Of a DNA stretch of 64,000 nucleotides, positions 18,556-28,304 are shown in pieces. Numbering within the stretch: the first letter of the stretch is position 1; each line of letters starts with the position of its first letter. The DNA is from Nocardioides sp. dk884 (lineage in GTDB: Bacteria > Actinomycetota > Actinomycetes > Propionibacteriales > Nocardioidaceae), in contig NZ_CP045649.1 of NCBI RefSeq assembly GCF_009557055.1, positions 744,001 to 808,000 on the forward strand, written 5' to 3'. The notes beneath the pieces are model-generated. The model searched no databases, was not told the origin of the DNA, and worked only from the letters and a program-made list of their open reading frames with translations. Position numbers and translations under genes: made by a program.

Positions 18556-19095
18556 ATGTCGCGTATTGGCAAGCTCCCCGTCCCGGTCCCGTCCGGTGTG
18601 GATGTTTCGGTCGACGGCGCAGTCGTGACGGTCAAGGGCCCCAAGGGGACCCTGACCCACACGGTGGCGGCCCCGATCACCGTCGAGAAGGGTGATGGCG
18701 TCCTGGACGTCAAGCGCCCCGACGACGAGCGCACGAGCAAGGCCCTCCACGGCCTGACTCGCACGCTGGTCAACAACATGGTCGTCGGTGTCACCGACGG
18801 CTACGAGAAGCGGCTGGAGATCGTGGGCGTGGGTTACCGCGTCCTCCCGAAGACTCCGACCCAGGTGGAGTTCCAGCTCGGGTACTCCCACCCGATCATC
18901 TTCGACGCGCCGGAGGGCATCACCTTCGCCGTCGACGGCCCCACCAAGTTCGGCGTCCAGGGCATCGACAAGCAGCTCGTCGGTGAGGTCGCCGCCAACA
19001 TCCGCAAGCTCCGCAAGCCCGAGCCGTACAAGGGCAAGGGTGTCCGGTACGCCGGCGAGAACGTCCGCCGCAAGGTCGGAAAGGCTGGTAAGTGA
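18556..19095 (+). CDS. rplF: 50S ribosomal protein L6
   Basis: The 179-residue L6 begins [19 protein letters not shown] and ends with the conserved [32 protein letters not shown] lies about 10 nt upstream of ATG 18556; the frame open upstream inside rpsH is rejected. L6 supports the sarcin-ricin loop region. Confidence 0.97.
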   Translation: MSRIGKLPVPVPSGVDVSVDGAVVTVKGPKGTLTHTVAAPITVEKGDGVLDVKRPDDERTSKALHGLTRTLVNNMVVGVTDGYEKRLEIVGVGYRVLPKTPTQVEFQLGYSHPIIFDAPEGITFAVDGPTKFGVQGIDKQLVGEVAANIRKLRKPEPYKGKGVRYAGENVRRKVGKAGK

Positions 19096-19478
19096 TGGCG
19101 ATCTCGCTTTCGAACAACAAGCACACCGCGTCGCGCGTCAAGTCGCGTCTGCGTCGGCAGGCCCGGGGTCGCAAGAAGATCCAGGGCACCGCCGAGCGTC
19201 CCCGCCTGGTCGTCACCCGTTCGGCCAAGCACATGTCCGCTCAGGTTGTCGACGACCTCGTCGGCAAGACCCTCGTCTCGGCGTCCACGCTCGAGGCGGA
19301 CCTGCGGGCCTTCGACGGCGACAAGACCGCGAAGGCGAAGAAGGTCGGCGAGCTCGTTGCCGAGCGCGCCAAGGCGGCCGGAGTCGACGGCGTGGTCTTC
19401 GACCGTGCCGGCAACAAGTACCACGGCCGCATCGCGGCCCTGGCCGACGGCGCCCGCGAGGGCGGCCTGACCTTCTGA
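19095..19478 (+). CDS. rplR: 50S ribosomal protein L18
   Basis: The 127-residue L18 ([45 protein letters not shown]) binds 5S rRNA with L5. ATG 19095 overlaps the rplF stop by one base; a GTG one codon upstream is the alternative. Confidence 0.96.
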   Translation: MAISLSNNKHTASRVKSRLRRQARGRKKIQGTAERPRLVVTRSAKHMSAQVVDDLVGKTLVSASTLEADLRAFDGDKTAKAKKVGELVAERAKAAGVDGVVFDRAGNKYHGRIAALADGAREGGLTF

Positions 19479-19515
19479 TCGCAAGAGCTGCAAGAGAGAG
19501 AAGAGGAACAGTCTC

Positions 19516-20130
19516 ATGAGCGGAGCCCAGCGCGGACAGCGCGGTGGCGAGCGCCGAGGCAATCGCGACGATCGTCGCGGCGGCCAGGCTGCTGACAAGA
19601 CCGCCTACATCGAGCGCGTCGTTGCGATCAACCGTGTCGCCAAGGTCGTGAAGGGTGGTCGTCGCTTCAGCTTCACCGCCCTCGTGGTCGTCGGTGACGG
19701 CGACGGTCTGGTCGGCGTCGGCTACGGCAAGGCCAAGGAAGTCCCGGCAGCGATCGCCAAGGGCGTCGAGGAGGCGAAGAAGGCTTTCTTCCGCGTCCCT
19801 CGCGTCCAGGGCACCATCCCGCACCCGGTGCAGGGCGAGAAGGCGGCTGGCGTCGTCATGCTGCGTCCTGCCGCCCCTGGTACCGGTGTTATCGCCGGTG
19901 GCCCGGTGCGTGCGGTGCTGGAGTGCGCCGGCATCCACGACATCCTGAGCAAGTCGCTCGGGTCGTCGAACCAGATCAACATCGTCCACGCGACCGTCGA
20001 GGCGCTGCGGATGCTGGAGGAGCCCGAGGCCGTTGCGGCCCGTCGTGGTCTTCCGGTCGAGTCCGTGGCCCCGGCCGCCCTGCTCAAGGCTCGCGCCGAG
20101 GGCATCGCGACGGCAGGGGGTGTCTCCTGA
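19516..20130 (+). CDS. rpsE: 30S ribosomal protein S5
   Basis: The 204-residue S5 has the double-stranded RNA-binding N-domain ([39 protein letters not shown]) and the C-terminal alpha/beta domain ([18 protein letters not shown]). An Arg/Gly-rich N-terminal extension of about 35 residues is usual in actinobacteria. Confidence 0.98.
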   Translation: MSGAQRGQRGGERRGNRDDRRGGQAADKTAYIERVVAINRVAKVVKGGRRFSFTALVVVGDGDGLVGVGYGKAKEVPAAIAKGVEEAKKAFFRVPRVQGTIPHPVQGEKAAGVVMLRPAAPGTGVIAGGPVRAVLECAGIHDILSKSLGSSNQINIVHATVEALRMLEEPEAVAARRGLPVESVAPAALLKARAEGIATAGGVS

Positions 20131-20312
20131 TGGCCCAGCTGAAGGTCCAGCAGAACCGCGGCCTCGTCGGTCTGAAGAAGAACCAGCGCGAGACCCTGCG
20201 CACGCTCGGTCTCAAGCGGATCGGCGACGTGGTCGTCAAGGAAGACCGCCCGGAGATCCGCGGCATGGTCAACACGGTCCGTCACCTGGTGACGGTCGAG
20301 GAGGTGGACTGA
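20130..20312 (+). CDS. rpmD: 50S ribosomal protein L30
   Basis: The 60-residue L30 ([21 protein letters not shown] split here, core [30 protein letters not shown]) is full length. ATG 20130 overlaps the rpsE stop by one base; the upstream open frame inside rpsE is rejected. Confidence 0.97.
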   Translation: MAQLKVQQNRGLVGLKKNQRETLRTLGLKRIGDVVVKEDRPEIRGMVNTVRHLVTVEEVD

Positions 20313-20313
20313 C

Positions 20314-20754
20314 ATGACGCTCAAGCTGCACCACCTGCGTCCGGCCCCCGGAGCCAAGACCGCCAAGACCCGCGTGGGTCGTGGTGAGGCCTCCAAGGGC
20401 AAGACCTCGGGCCGCGGTACCAAGGGCACCAAGGCTCGCTACCAGGTTCCGGTCGCCTTCGAGGGTGGCCAGATGCCGATCCACATGCGGCTCCCCAAGC
20501 TGAAGGGGTTCAAGAACCCCTTCAAGGTGGAGTTCCAGGTCGTCAACCTCGACAAGCTCAACGAGCTCTTCCCCGAGGGTGGCACCGTCACCGTCGAGGA
20601 CCTCGTCGCGCGTGGCGCGGTCCGCAAGGGCCAGCCTGTCAAGGTGCTCGGCCAGGGCGAGATCTCGGTGAAGGTCGACGTGAGCGCTCAGGCGTTCTCC
20701 GCGTCCGCCAAGTCGAAGATCGAGTCTGCCGGCGGGACCACCTCGCTCGTCTGA
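20314..20754 (+). CDS. rplO: 50S ribosomal protein L15
   Basis: The 146-residue L15 ([55 protein letters not shown]) is full length and starts 1 bp after rpmD. It is the last gene before a strong terminator, so secY is not simply co-transcribed as it is in E. coli. Confidence 0.98.
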   Translation: MTLKLHHLRPAPGAKTAKTRVGRGEASKGKTSGRGTKGTKARYQVPVAFEGGQMPIHMRLPKLKGFKNPFKVEFQVVNLDKLNELFPEGGTVTVEDLVARGAVRKGQPVKVLGQGEISVKVDVSAQAFSASAKSKIESAGGTTSLV

Positions 20755-20770
20755 CACGTTGTCGCACACC

Positions 20771-20812
20771 AGGGCGCGGTCGGGCTGCTCTCAGCAGCCG
20801 GGCCGCGCCCTG
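20771..20812 (+). terminator. Terminator of the S10-spc transcript, upstream of secY
   Basis: AGGGCGCGG and CGGGCTGCT on the left pair with AGCAGCC(G) and GGCCGCGCCCT on the right around a CTC loop, with one mismatch, giving an 18-20 bp GC stem 17 bp after the rplO stop. The base of the stem is followed by GTGCGTTCCG with no long U-tract. Confidence 0.8.
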
Positions 20813-20859
20813 TGCGTTCCGTCACCTCCGGTTCGTCCACCAAGAGCGCCGTCAACCGT

Positions 20860-20886
20860 TTGACTGTGCACGCTCCCTGTTAGGCT
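20860..20886 (+). promoter_or_regulatory. Candidate secY-adk-map promoter
   Basis: TTGACT (20860-20865, within TTTGACT) and TAGGCT (20881-20886) are 15-16 bp apart. Both hexamers are close to the actinobacterial sigma-A consensus. It lies between the terminator and secY, 65 bp before the secY start. Confidence 0.6.
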
Positions 20887-20950
20887 TCGCGGGGCTTCTC
20901 GCCGGTAGCGCAGGGGCCCTGATCTTTTGCTGAGGAAAGAGGATCGTCTC

Positions 20951-22246
20951 GTGCTAGGCGCGTTCGCCAACGCTTTCCGGACACCGGACCTGCGGCGCAA
21001 GCTGCTGTTCGTCCTGGGGGTCGTCGTGATCTTCCGGGCCGGTTCCCAGATCCCCGCACCGGGTGTCCACGTCGCCAACGTGCAGACGTGCATCAACCAG
21101 GTCGAGGACAGCAGCCTCTACAGCCTGATCAACCTCTTCTCCGGCGGAGCACTGCTCCAGCTGACGATTTTCGCGCTGGGCATCATGCCCTACATCACCG
21201 CCAGCATCATCCTGCAGCTGCTCGTCGTGGTCATCCCGCGGCTCGAAGCGCTGAAGAAGGAGGGCCAGGCGGGCCAGACGAAGATCACGCAGTACACCCG
21301 CTACCTCACCCTCGGCCTCGCGGTCCTCCAGGCGACCGGCATCGTGGCGCTCGCCCGGTCCAAGAACCTGTTGCAGGGCTGCACGCTGCCGCTGCTGCAC
21401 AGCGACGCGACGACGACCTTCCTGGTCCTGGTCATCACCATGACCGCCGGCACCGCGGTGATCATGTGGCTCGGCGAGCTCATCACCGACCGCGGCATCG
21501 GCAACGGCATGTCGATCCTGATCTTCTGCCAGGTCGTCGCGACCTTCCCGGCCGCGCTCTGGCAGGTCGGCAAGAGCCAGGGCTGGTGGGTCTTCGGCGT
21601 TGTCCTCGCGGTCGGACTGGTCATCATGGCCGCGGTCATCTTCATCGAGCAGGCGCAGCGCCGCATCCCGGTGCAGTACGCCCGCCGGATGGTGGGCCGC
21701 AAGATGTTCGGCGGCAGCTCGACCTACATCCCGCTCAAGGTCAACCAGGCCGGCATCATCCCGGTCATCTTCGCCTCCTCGCTGCTGTACCTGCCCGCGA
21801 TGGCGGTGCAGTTCAACCAGAACAGCGACGCCGGCTGGGTCAGCTTCCTCGGCGACTACTTCGTCGACGGCGGCCACCCGCTCTACATGGCGACGTTCTT
21901 CCTCCTCATCGTCTTCTTCACCTACTTCTACGTGTCGATCACCTTCAACCCGCACGAGGTGGCCGACAACATGAAGAAGTACGGCGGCTTCATCCCCGGG
22001 ATCCGGGCCGGGAAGCCGACCGAGGACTACCTGTCCTACGTCCTGTCCCGCATCACACTGCCGGGCGCGCTCTATCTCGGGATCATCTCCCTGATCCCGT
22101 TGATCGCGCTGGTTCTCATCGACGCGAACCAGAACTTCCCCTTCGGCGGCACGTCCATCCTCATCATGGTCGGCGTCGCCCTCGACACGGTGAAGCAGAT
22201 CGAGAGCCAGCTCCAGCAGCGCAACTACGAAGGATTCCTGCGCTGA
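20951..22246 (+). CDS. secY: Protein translocase subunit SecY
   Basis: The 431-residue channel subunit of SecYEG has about ten membrane helices (for example LLFVLGVVVIFRAGSQIPAPG at the N-terminus) and the conserved cytoplasmic loop around VADNMKKYGGFIPGIRAGKPT, plus QIESQLQQRNYEGFLR at the end. GTG 20951 is chosen because GAGGAAAGAGGA lies about 7 nt upstream; an earlier in-frame start at 20927 would overlap that site. adk begins 1 bp after the stop, so secY-adk-map form one unit. Confidence 0.97.
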   Translation: MLGAFANAFRTPDLRRKLLFVLGVVVIFRAGSQIPAPGVHVANVQTCINQVEDSSLYSLINLFSGGALLQLTIFALGIMPYITASIILQLLVVVIPRLEALKKEGQAGQTKITQYTRYLTLGLAVLQATGIVALARSKNLLQGCTLPLLHSDATTTFLVLVITMTAGTAVIMWLGELITDRGIGNGMSILIFCQVVATFPAALWQVGKSQGWWVFGVVLAVGLVIMAAVIFIEQAQRRIPVQYARRMVGRKMFGGSSTYIPLKVNQAGIIPVIFASSLLYLPAMAVQFNQNSDAGWVSFLGDYFVDGGHPLYMATFFLLIVFFTYFYVSITFNPHEVADNMKKYGGFIPGIRAGKPTEDYLSYVLSRITLPGALYLGIISLIPLIALVLIDANQNFPFGGTSILIMVGVALDTVKQIESQLQQRNYEGFLR

Positions 22247-22247
22247 A

Positions 22248-22823
22248 ATGCGACTGATCATCATGGGCCCGCCCGGAGCCGGTAAGGGCACTCAGGCCAC
22301 CTACATCGCCGAGCACTTCGGCATCCCCGCGATCTCGACCGGCGACATCTTCCGGCGCAACGTCTCCGAGGGCACCCCCCTCGGCATCGAGGCCAAGCGC
22401 TACATGGACGCCGGCGAGTACGTCCCGGACGAGGTCACCAACCTCATGGTCCGCAACCGCATCGACGAGGACGACGCCCAGCCGGGCTTCCTGCTCGACG
22501 GCTACCCGCGCACGCTCGCCCAGGTCGAGGAGCTCGACGGGATGATCCTGCACACCGGCCACGAGCTCGACGCGGTCGCGGTGCTCACCGTGGACCAGGA
22601 CGAGATCGTCAGCCGCCTGCTCCAGCGCGCGCAGGTCGAGGGGCGTGCCGACGACACCGAGGACGTCATTCGTCGTCGCCAGGAGGTCTACGCCGAGCAG
22701 ACCGAGCCGCTGATCGAGGTCTACCGCGCACGCGGCATCCTGCGTGAGGTCGACGGGATGGGCGAGGTCGCCGACGTCACGCGTCGTCTCTTCGCCGCCC
22801 TCGACGAGATCAAGCAGAGCTGA
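22248..22823 (+). CDS. adk: Adenylate kinase
   Basis: Interconverts AMP + ATP and 2 ADP. The 191-residue enzyme has the P-loop GPPGAGKGT at residues 7-15, the AMP-binding ISTGDIFR and DGYPRT motifs, and a short LID (GRADDTEDVIRRR), so it is the short actinobacterial form without a zinc-binding LID. Located in the conserved secY-adk-map order. Confidence 0.97.
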   Translation: MRLIIMGPPGAGKGTQATYIAEHFGIPAISTGDIFRRNVSEGTPLGIEAKRYMDAGEYVPDEVTNLMVRNRIDEDDAQPGFLLDGYPRTLAQVEELDGMILHTGHELDAVAVLTVDQDEIVSRLLQRAQVEGRADDTEDVIRRRQEVYAEQTEPLIEVYRARGILREVDGMGEVADVTRRLFAALDEIKQS

Positions 22824-22840
22824 ACGGGACACTCTGAGCG

Positions 22841-23662
22841 ATGGGCTTTCTCGACAGGGGTCTGGAGATCAAGACCCCCGAGCAGATCGACGCGATGCGT
22901 CGGGCCGGCCTGGTGGTCGGCCGGACCCTGGAGCTGTTGCGCTCCTCGGTCCGGGCCGGCGTGAGCACCGCCGAGCTCGACGCGATCGCGGAGGACAGCA
23001 TCCGCAGCGCGGGCGCCACCCCGTCGTTCCTGGGCTACCACGGGTTCCCGGCATCGATCTGTGCCTCGGTCAACGACGAGGTGGTCCACGGCATCCCCGG
23101 GTCCCGGGTGCTCGCCGAGGGTGACGTCATCTCCATCGACTGCGGCGCCATCGTCGACGGCTGGCACGGCGACGCAGCGATCACCGTCGCCGTGGGGGAG
23201 GTCCCCGCCGAGGTCATCGAGCTGATGCGGGTGACCGAGGAGGCCATGTGGCGCGGCATCGCCGCCGCACGGCTGGGGGGCCGGGTCACCGACATCTCCC
23301 ACGCCATCGAGACCCACGTGCGCAGCCAGGGCAGCTACGGCATCCTCGAGGACTACGTCGGCCACGGCATCGGCTCGCAGATGCACCTGCCGCCGAACGT
23401 GCCCAACTTCGGGCGCGCCGGTCGCGGACCCAAGCTGGTCCGCGGCCTCGCGCTCGCGGTGGAGCCGATGATCACCCTCGGCACCAAGGACACCGACGTG
23501 CTCGAGGACGACTGGACGGTCGTCACCACCGACGGCGCCTGGGCCGCGCACTTCGAGCACACCTTCACCCTGACCCCGGAGGGGGCCTGGGTGCTCACCG
23601 CCCTCGATGGCGGGCGTGCCGCGCTGGCCGAGCTCGGCGTGCCGTACGGCGGGCGGGACTGA
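22841..23662 (+). CDS. map: Methionine aminopeptidase, type I
   Basis: Removes the initiator methionine from nascent proteins. The 273-residue enzyme shows the metal-ligand set in order: SIDCGAIVDGWHGDA (two Asp), YVGHGIGSQMH (His), LAVEPMITLG (Glu) and FEHTFTLTPEG (Glu). It starts 17 bp after adk. No N-terminal SH3 or zinc-finger extension is present. Confidence 0.97.
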   Translation: MGFLDRGLEIKTPEQIDAMRRAGLVVGRTLELLRSSVRAGVSTAELDAIAEDSIRSAGATPSFLGYHGFPASICASVNDEVVHGIPGSRVLAEGDVISIDCGAIVDGWHGDAAITVAVGEVPAEVIELMRVTEEAMWRGIAAARLGGRVTDISHAIETHVRSQGSYGILEDYVGHGIGSQMHLPPNVPNFGRAGRGPKLVRGLALAVEPMITLGTKDTDVLEDDWTVVTTDGAWAAHFEHTFTLTPEGAWVLTALDGGRAALAELGVPYGGRD

Positions 23663-23705
23663 GGCGCTCGCGGAATAGCGCGAGGCGCCGGCGGGTTGTC
23701 CGGGG

Positions 23706-24752
23706 GTGAGTGCTCCCCGTCTGACCCTGTCCGTGCTCGACCTGGTGCCCGTTCGCGGTGAGCAGTCCTCCGCCGACGCGGTCGCCGCGAGCGTCGCGCT
23801 CGCCCGCACCGCCGACGACCTCGGCTACCACCGTTACTGGGTGGCCGAGCACCACAACATGCCCGCGGTGGCGGCGACCAACCCGCCGGTGCTGATCGGC
23901 GTGATCGCCGGCGCCACCGAGCGCATCCGGGTGGGCTCCGGCGGCGTGATGCTGCCCAACCACGCCCCGCTGGTGATCGCCGAGCAGTTCGCCCTGCTCG
24001 AGGCGGCGTACCCCGGGCGCATCGACCTGGGCATCGGCCGCGCGCCGGGCACCGACCCGGTCACCTCCTGGGCGCTGCGGCACGGCGCCGGGGGAGTGAG
24101 TGACGAGGCGGTCTCCCGTTTCCCCGAGTACGTCGACAACGTGCTCGCGATGATGGACACCTCCGGGGTCGGGCTCTCGGTGCAGGGCCGGACCCACGTG
24201 CTGCACGCGACGCCGGCCGCGACCTCGGTCCCGACCATCTGGCTGCTCGGGTCCTCGGACTACTCCGCCCGGCTGGCGGCGGAGAAGGGCCTGCCCTACG
24301 TCTTCGCCCACCACTTCGCCGGCACCGGCACCGCCCAGGCGCTCGAGCTCTACCGCTCGACGTTCCGGCCCTCGCCCGAGCTCGACGCGCCGCGCACCTT
24401 CCTGACCGTGAACGCCTCGGTCGCTGAGACGGCGGAGGAGGCCTACCGGCTCGCACTGCCGCAGCTGCAGATGATGCTCTCGCTGCGCACCGGTGCGCCG
24501 CTGTCGGCCCAGGTCAGCGTCGAGGAGGCCGAGAAGGTCGTGCTCCCGGAGTCCCACCAGCACCTGCTCGACGCGATGGCCGCCCGCTGGGTGATCGACG
24601 AGCCCGAGGCGGCCCGCCGCCGGCTCGCCGAGCTCGCCGCCGAGCACGGCGTCGACGAGGTGATGGTGAACCCGGTGGCCGCCGCGCACGAGGGCACCGC
24701 ACCCGCGAGCGCCCCGGCCCGCGAGACCACCCTGCGCCTGCTCGCCGGCTGA
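23706..24752 (+). CDS. Luciferase-like (LLM class) flavin-dependent oxidoreductase
   Basis: A 348-residue single-domain TIM-barrel protein of the bacterial luciferase-like family. Motifs include LDLVPVRGEQSSADAV, YWVAEHHNMPAVA, RIRVGSGGVMLPNHAPLVIAEQFA and YPGRIDLGIGRAPGTDP, all typical of the MsnO8-type group. These enzymes use FMNH2 or F420H2; cofactor and substrate cannot be told from the sequence. It is inserted between map and infA, which are usually adjacent or nearly so. Start GTG 23706, 43 bp after map; no clear ribosome site. Confidence 0.9.
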   Translation: MSAPRLTLSVLDLVPVRGEQSSADAVAASVALARTADDLGYHRYWVAEHHNMPAVAATNPPVLIGVIAGATERIRVGSGGVMLPNHAPLVIAEQFALLEAAYPGRIDLGIGRAPGTDPVTSWALRHGAGGVSDEAVSRFPEYVDNVLAMMDTSGVGLSVQGRTHVLHATPAATSVPTIWLLGSSDYSARLAAEKGLPYVFAHHFAGTGTAQALELYRSTFRPSPELDAPRTFLTVNASVAETAEEAYRLALPQLQMMLSLRTGAPLSAQVSVEEAEKVVLPESHQHLLDAMAARWVIDEPEAARRRLAELAAEHGVDEVMVNPVAAAHEGTAPASAPARETTLRLLAG

Positions 24753-25039
24753 CGCCGGGAGAGTGCCCGGGCACGGATTCGTCTTTCGTCCCGGGCTTTG
24801 ACTAGACTGGCGTGTCGGCCCAACGTGGGTCTGCTGTCTGGTGCCTCGTGGCTGCCCGTTCAGCGTCACATCGCTCCTCGTGAGCGGTGCGGCCTGTCCG
24901 GCTAGAGGTTCCAGGAGCGGCCACACGAGGTCCACCCGCGACATCCGTCGGGGGAGGTTCCCGGGCCACCCGGAGGCGGTCCCATGGCCGTCGCCGGTGC
25001 ACAGAGCGGTAGACACCAGCACTACAGATTGTGGAGGAC
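24753..25039 (+). promoter_or_regulatory. infA promoter and leader region
   Basis: No gene is seen in these 287 bp. A palindrome GTGCCCGGGCAC at about 24763-24774 could end the flavin-enzyme transcript. A TTTGACTAGACT patch at 24797-24808 contains a TTGACT hexamer and a TAGACT hexamer; the latter is the likely -10, with a weak TTCGTC about 19 bp upstream as -35. Transcription from there would give an infA leader of about 220 nt. Confidence 0.4.
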
Positions 25040-25261
25040 ATGCCGAAGAAAGAAGGCGTGATCGAGATCGAGGGCACCGTCGTGGAGGCCCTGCCGAATG
25101 CCATGTTCCGCGTCGAGCTGAGCAATGGCCACAAGGTTCTCGCCCACATCAGCGGGAAGATGCGTCAGCACTACATCCGGATCCTCCCCGAGGACCGCGT
25201 CGTGGTGGAGCTCTCCCCGTACGACCTCACGCGAGGTCGCATCGTCTACCGGTACAAGTGA
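25040..25261 (+). CDS. infA: Translation initiation factor IF-1
   Basis: The 73-residue S1/OB-fold factor ([40 protein letters not shown], ending GRIVYRYK) has exactly the family length. ATG 25040 follows GGAGG at 25033-25037; an in-frame GTG at 25031 is rejected as it covers the ribosome site. Confidence 0.98.
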   Translation: MPKKEGVIEIEGTVVEALPNAMFRVELSNGHKVLAHISGKMRQHYIRILPEDRVVVELSPYDLTRGRIVYRYK

Positions 25262-25329
25262 GCCTCGTCCACTGATCGTGGCGGGCTCACTGTGCGAACC
25301 AGCGCAGCCGATACCGGAAAGGACCTCAG

Positions 25330-25443
25330 ATGAAGGTCAAGCCCAGCGTCAAGGCCATCTGTGACAAGTGCAAGGTGATCCGTCGCCACGGCCGAGTCAT
25401 GGTGATCTGCGAGAACCCGCGTCACAAGCAGCGGCAGGGCTGA
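25330..25443 (+). CDS. rpmJ: 50S ribosomal protein L36 (zinc form)
   Basis: A 37-residue protein, [19 protein letters not shown] at the start and [10 protein letters not shown] at the end. The ligands CDKC, then Cys and His in CENPRH, form the zinc ribbon of the C+ form of L36. It lies between infA and rpsM as in most bacteria. GGAAAGGACC precedes ATG 25330. Confidence 0.97.
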   Translation: MKVKPSVKAICDKCKVIRRHGRVMVICENPRHKQRQG

Positions 25444-25635
25444 GGGTTCACCCCTCTCGCACCACCGGCACCACCCCACAACTGAACATCACTACGTGAC
25501 CGCTACGCGGCCGGACCGGATCCTCAGGTCAGCCGTCAGCCACCTCCGGAGCAGTGGGCCGGAGCCCCGTCGACGAGGGCGGGGGCGCGGCACGACCAGA
25601 AACCTCTGCGAACAACCGAAGGGACAACGCCAGAC

Positions 25636-26010
25636 ATGGCACGCCTCGTTGGTGTGGACCTCCCGCGTGACAAGCGCATCGAGATCGCACTCACCTACAT
25701 CTACGGCATCGGCCGTACCTCTGCTCAGAACCTCCTGGCCGAGACGGGTGTCAACCCGAACCTCCGCGTCCACGAGCTGGGCGACGAAGAGCTGGTCAAG
25801 CTCCGCGACGCCATCGAAGCCAACCACAAGATCGAGGGTGACCTCCGTCGCGAGGTCCAGGCCGACATCCGTCGCAAGATCGAGATCGGCAGCTACCAGG
25901 GTCGCCGCCACCGCATGGGCCTTCCCGTCCGTGGCCAGCGCACCAAGACCAACGCTCGTACCCGCAAGGGCCCGAAGCGCACGGTTGCCGGCAAGAAGAA
26001 GGCCAAGTGA
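25636..26010 (+). CDS. rpsM: 30S ribosomal protein S13
   Basis: The 124-residue S13 ([42 protein letters not shown], basic KKKAK tail) contacts S19 and the P-site tRNA. Full length. Ribosome site CCGAAGGGAC. The preceding 192-bp gap after rpmJ shows only a small CCGC/GCGG stem and no gene. Confidence 0.98.
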   Translation: MARLVGVDLPRDKRIEIALTYIYGIGRTSAQNLLAETGVNPNLRVHELGDEELVKLRDAIEANHKIEGDLRREVQADIRRKIEIGSYQGRRHRMGLPVRGQRTKTNARTRKGPKRTVAGKKKAK

Positions 26011-26077
26011 CGTTCCGCCTCACGGCGAACCACTGATCTTCAGCACACCCAGACCAGCTACTTCCAGGAGATTCTGA

Positions 26078-26485
26078 ATGCCTCCCAAGAGCCGCACCGC
26101 GGCTGGCGCCAAGAAGGTGCGCCGCAAGGAGAAGAAGAACGTCGCTCAGGGCGAAGCCCACATCAAGAGCACGTTCAACAACACCATCGTGACCATCACC
26201 GACCCCACCGGTGCGGTCATCTCGTGGGCCTCTGCCGGCACCGTCGGCTTCAAGGGCTCGCGCAAGTCCACCCCGTTCGCCGCACAGATGGCAGCCGAGG
26301 CTGCTGGTCGTCGGGCGATGGAGCACGGGATGAAGAAGATCGACGTCTTCGTGAAGGGCCCGGGTTCGGGCCGCGAGACGGCGATCCGTTCGCTGGGTGC
26401 CATCGGCCTCGAGGTCGGCACCATCCAGGACGTCACCCCCACGCCCCACAACGGATGCCGGCCGCCCAAGCGCCGTCGCGTCTGA
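26078..26485 (+). CDS. rpsK: 30S ribosomal protein S11
   Basis: The 135-residue S11 ([43 protein letters not shown]) forms the 30S platform with S7. Full length; CCAGGAG precedes the ATG. Confidence 0.98.
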   Translation: MPPKSRTAAGAKKVRRKEKKNVAQGEAHIKSTFNNTIVTITDPTGAVISWASAGTVGFKGSRKSTPFAAQMAAEAAGRRAMEHGMKKIDVFVKGPGSGRETAIRSLGAIGLEVGTIQDVTPTPHNGCRPPKRRRV

Positions 26486-26531
26486 GCCCCGACACCACAC
26501 GACCAGCAGAGACTTAAGGAGTCATTGAGTT

Positions 26532-27140
26532 ATGGCCCGTTACACCGGCCCCATGACCAAGAAGTCGCGCCGTCTCGGTGTCGACCTCGTTGGTGGCGAC
26601 CAGGCGTTCGAGCGTCGTCCCTACGCGCCCGGCCAGCACGGCCGCGCGCGCATCAAGGAGAGCGAGTACCGCTCGCAGCTGCAGGAGAAGCAGAAGGCCC
26701 GCTTCACCTACGGCGTCCTTGAGAAGCAGTTCCACAACTACTACGTCGAGGCTTCGCGTCGCTCGGGCAAGACCGGCGACAACCTGCTCCAGCTGCTGGA
26801 GTGCCGCCTCGACAACGTGGTCTACCGTGCCGGGTTCGCCCGCACCCGCCGCCACGCCCGTCAGCTCGTCGTGCACGGCCACTTCCTGGTCAACGGCAAG
26901 AAGGTCGACATCCCGTCCTACCAGGTGTCGCAGTACGACGTGATCGACGTGCGCGAGAAGTCCCTCGAGATGACCCCGTTCATCGTGGCTCGCGAGACCC
27001 ACGGCGAGCGCGTGGTGCCCGCGTGGCTCGAGGCGATCCCGTCTCGCATGCGGGTGCTGGTGCACCAGCTTCCCGTCCGGGCGCAGATCGACCTCCCGGT
27101 GCAGGAGCAGCTCATCGTCGAGTACTACTCGAAGAAGTAA
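26532..27140 (+). CDS. rpsD: 30S ribosomal protein S4 (zinc-free form)
   Basis: The 202-residue S4 begins MARYTGPMTKKSRRLGVDLVG, without the four-Cys knuckle found near the N-terminus of C+ S4 proteins, so it is a C- form. The S4 RNA-binding domain (LDNVVYRAGFARTRRHARQL, HGHFLVNGKKVDIPSY) is intact. It is the main S4 gene, in the alpha operon. Confidence 0.97.
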   Translation: MARYTGPMTKKSRRLGVDLVGGDQAFERRPYAPGQHGRARIKESEYRSQLQEKQKARFTYGVLEKQFHNYYVEASRRSGKTGDNLLQLLECRLDNVVYRAGFARTRRHARQLVVHGHFLVNGKKVDIPSYQVSQYDVIDVREKSLEMTPFIVARETHGERVVPAWLEAIPSRMRVLVHQLPVRAQIDLPVQEQLIVEYYSKK

Positions 27141-27213
27141 CTCCTCCACCCTTCCGTCACTCAGCACGTTCGGGCCCGTCAAATAGCGGGTGGGCCCGGA
27201 AAGGACACCACCA

Positions 27214-28230
27214 GTGCTTATCGCACAGCGCCCCACCCTGTCGGAAGAGACCGTCGACGAGTTCCGTTCGCGGTTCGTGATCGAGCCGCTGGAGCCCGGC
27301 TTCGGCTACACCCTCGGCAACTCGCTGCGTCGTACCCTGCTGTCGTCGATCCCCGGTGCCTCGGTCACGAGCATCAAGGTCGACGGGGTGCTGCACGAGT
27401 TCTCCACCGTCGAGGGCGTCAAGGAGGATCTCACCGAGATCATCCTCAACCTCAAGGCCCTGGTCGTCTCCTCCGAGCACGACGAGCCGGTCACCATGTA
27501 CCTGCGCAAGTCGGGCTCGGGCGACGTCACCGCGGCGGACATCACGCCGCCGGCCGGTGTCGAGGTCCACAACCCCGACCTCAAGATCGCCACGCTGTCC
27601 GACAAGGGCAAGCTGGAGATGGAGCTGGTCGTCGAGCGTGGCCGCGGCTACGTCTCCGCCGTCCAGAACAAGGGTGCCGACAACGAGATCGGCCGGATCC
27701 CGGTCGACTCGATCTACAGCCCCGTGCTGAAGGTGACCTACAAGGTCGAGGCCACGCGTGTCGAGCAGCGCACCGACTTCGACAAGCTGGTCATCGACGT
27801 GGAGACCAAGCCGTCGATCCGTCCCCGCGACGCGATCGCCTCGGCGGGCAAGACCCTGGTCGAGCTCTTCGGCCTGGCGCGTGAGCTGAACGTCGAGGCC
27901 GAGGGCATCGACATCGGTCCCTCGCCGGTCGACGAGCAGCTGGCCGCGGACCTCGCCCTCCCGGTCGAGGACCTCCAGCTGACCGTCCGCTCGTACAACT
28001 GCCTCAAGCGCGAGGGCATCCACACCGTGGGTGAGCTCATCAGCCGCTCGGAGCAGGACCTGCTCGACATCCGCAACTTCGGTGCGAAGTCGATCGACGA
28101 GGTCAAGGCCAAGCTGGTCGAGATGGGCCTGTCCCTCAAGGACAGCGCGCCCGGCTTCGACCCGCACGCCGCCCTCGCGGCGTACGGCGACGACGACGAC
28201 GACACCTTCGTCGAGGACGAGCAGTACTGA
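27214..28230 (+). CDS. rpoA: RNA polymerase alpha subunit
   Basis: The 338-residue alpha subunit has the dimerising N-terminal domain ([25 protein letters not shown]) and the C-terminal domain ([40 protein letters not shown]) that binds UP elements and activators, then an acidic tail [16 protein letters not shown] 27214 is chosen from GGAAAGGA about 8 nt upstream; an in-frame start at 27190 lacks a site. Confidence 0.98.
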   Translation: MLIAQRPTLSEETVDEFRSRFVIEPLEPGFGYTLGNSLRRTLLSSIPGASVTSIKVDGVLHEFSTVEGVKEDLTEIILNLKALVVSSEHDEPVTMYLRKSGSGDVTAADITPPAGVEVHNPDLKIATLSDKGKLEMELVVERGRGYVSAVQNKGADNEIGRIPVDSIYSPVLKVTYKVEATRVEQRTDFDKLVIDVETKPSIRPRDAIASAGKTLVELFGLARELNVEAEGIDIGPSPVDEQLAADLALPVEDLQLTVRSYNCLKREGIHTVGELISRSEQDLLDIRNFGAKSIDEVKAKLVEMGLSLKDSAPGFDPHAALAAYGDDDDDTFVEDEQY

Positions 28231-28304
28231 CCCACTGACCGGCGGCACCTGCTGCCGGCCTACTACCCCGGTACCTAGCACGGCCGGGGAGGAACGAGAG
28301 AGAC

